This document shows positions 63,988 to 64,000 of a stretch of 64,000 nt of DNA, piece by piece. The notes beneath the pieces were generated by a model. That model did no database searches and was not told the DNA's origin. It worked only from the letters and a program-made list of their open reading frames with translations. The stretch comes from Anseranas semipalmata (taxonomy: Eukaryota > Chordata > Aves > Anseriformes > Anseranatidae): positions 345,013-409,012 of the forward strand of contig VXAA01001394.1 of assembly GCA_013399115.1 (NCBI GenBank), given 5' to 3'. Position 1 is the first letter of the stretch; each line of letters opens with the position of its first letter. The position numbers and the translations under genes were made by a program.

Positions 63988-64000
63988 TTTTTTTTTTTTT
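63988..64000. repeat. Poly(T) at the window edge
   Basis: Thirteen or more T continuing to the last base; its true length lies outside the window. Confidence 0.9.

Noticed and set aside
1..64000. CRISPR arrays, tRNA, rRNA, LTR retroviruses, bacterial-type operons
   Set aside because: I searched by eye for regularly spaced repeats, tRNA box words, rRNA words, paired LTR ends and dense same-strand ORFs. None was found. A tRNAscan-SE, Infernal and RepeatMasker run would settle the remaining doubt.

Overview
This is eukaryotic, AT-rich, almost entirely non-coding DNA, most likely from a bird. The key evidence is a 5'-truncated CR1 LINE at about 32.40-33.18 kb. Its 3' end has the avian form: a conserved end of the reverse-transcriptase ORF, then a short 3' UTR, then the ATTCTGTG-type terminal octamer with no poly(A) tail. 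Species and locus cannot be read from the sequence. No complete protein-coding gene, rRNA, tRNA, snRNA, CRISPR array or bacterial-type operon was recognised. The window reads like part of a large intron or a gene desert.

Layout. 1-4.4 kb: unique DNA with one GC-richer patch (about 0.23-0.78 kb), a possible ancient-repeat relic near 2.65-2.78 kb and an AT microsatellite at 4.12-4.18 kb. 4449-5321 is an assembly gap of 873 N, flanked by T runs. 5.3-28 kb: unique DNA with two MIR/CORE-SINE-like relics (8.19 kb on +, 21.43 kb on -), two possible relics of an old palindromic repeat (13.6 and 14.5 kb) and several homopolymer or microsatellite tracts. 28.35-30.08 kb: a TTTG/TTTA repeat block, a GC- and CpG-richer block (28.48-29.24 kb) and a long TTTG + T57 tract. 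32.4-33.2 kb: the CR1 copy. 33.9-35.7 kb and 43.9-44.9 kb: a few short open segments with good-looking splice signals, offered only as weak exon candidates. 46-50 kb: two further MIR-like relics. 56.0-56.3 kb: a strand-asymmetric purine-rich tract. 58.1-59.8 kb: two more relics of an ancient palindromic amniote repeat. The rest to 64 kb is unremarkable AT-rich DNA.

How it works together: nothing here indicates an operon, pathway or defence system. The recognisable content is a record of transposons of different ages (old MIR-like and palindromic relics, a younger but frameshifted CR1) plus simple repeats. The open reading frames of 60-133 codons are what chance produces in 64 kb of AT-rich DNA; I accept none as a gene. 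I found no convincing previously undescribed system. The items most worth checking are the two-exon candidate at 33970-34350, the CpG-richer block at 28.7-29.2 kb and the series of palindromic-repeat relics.
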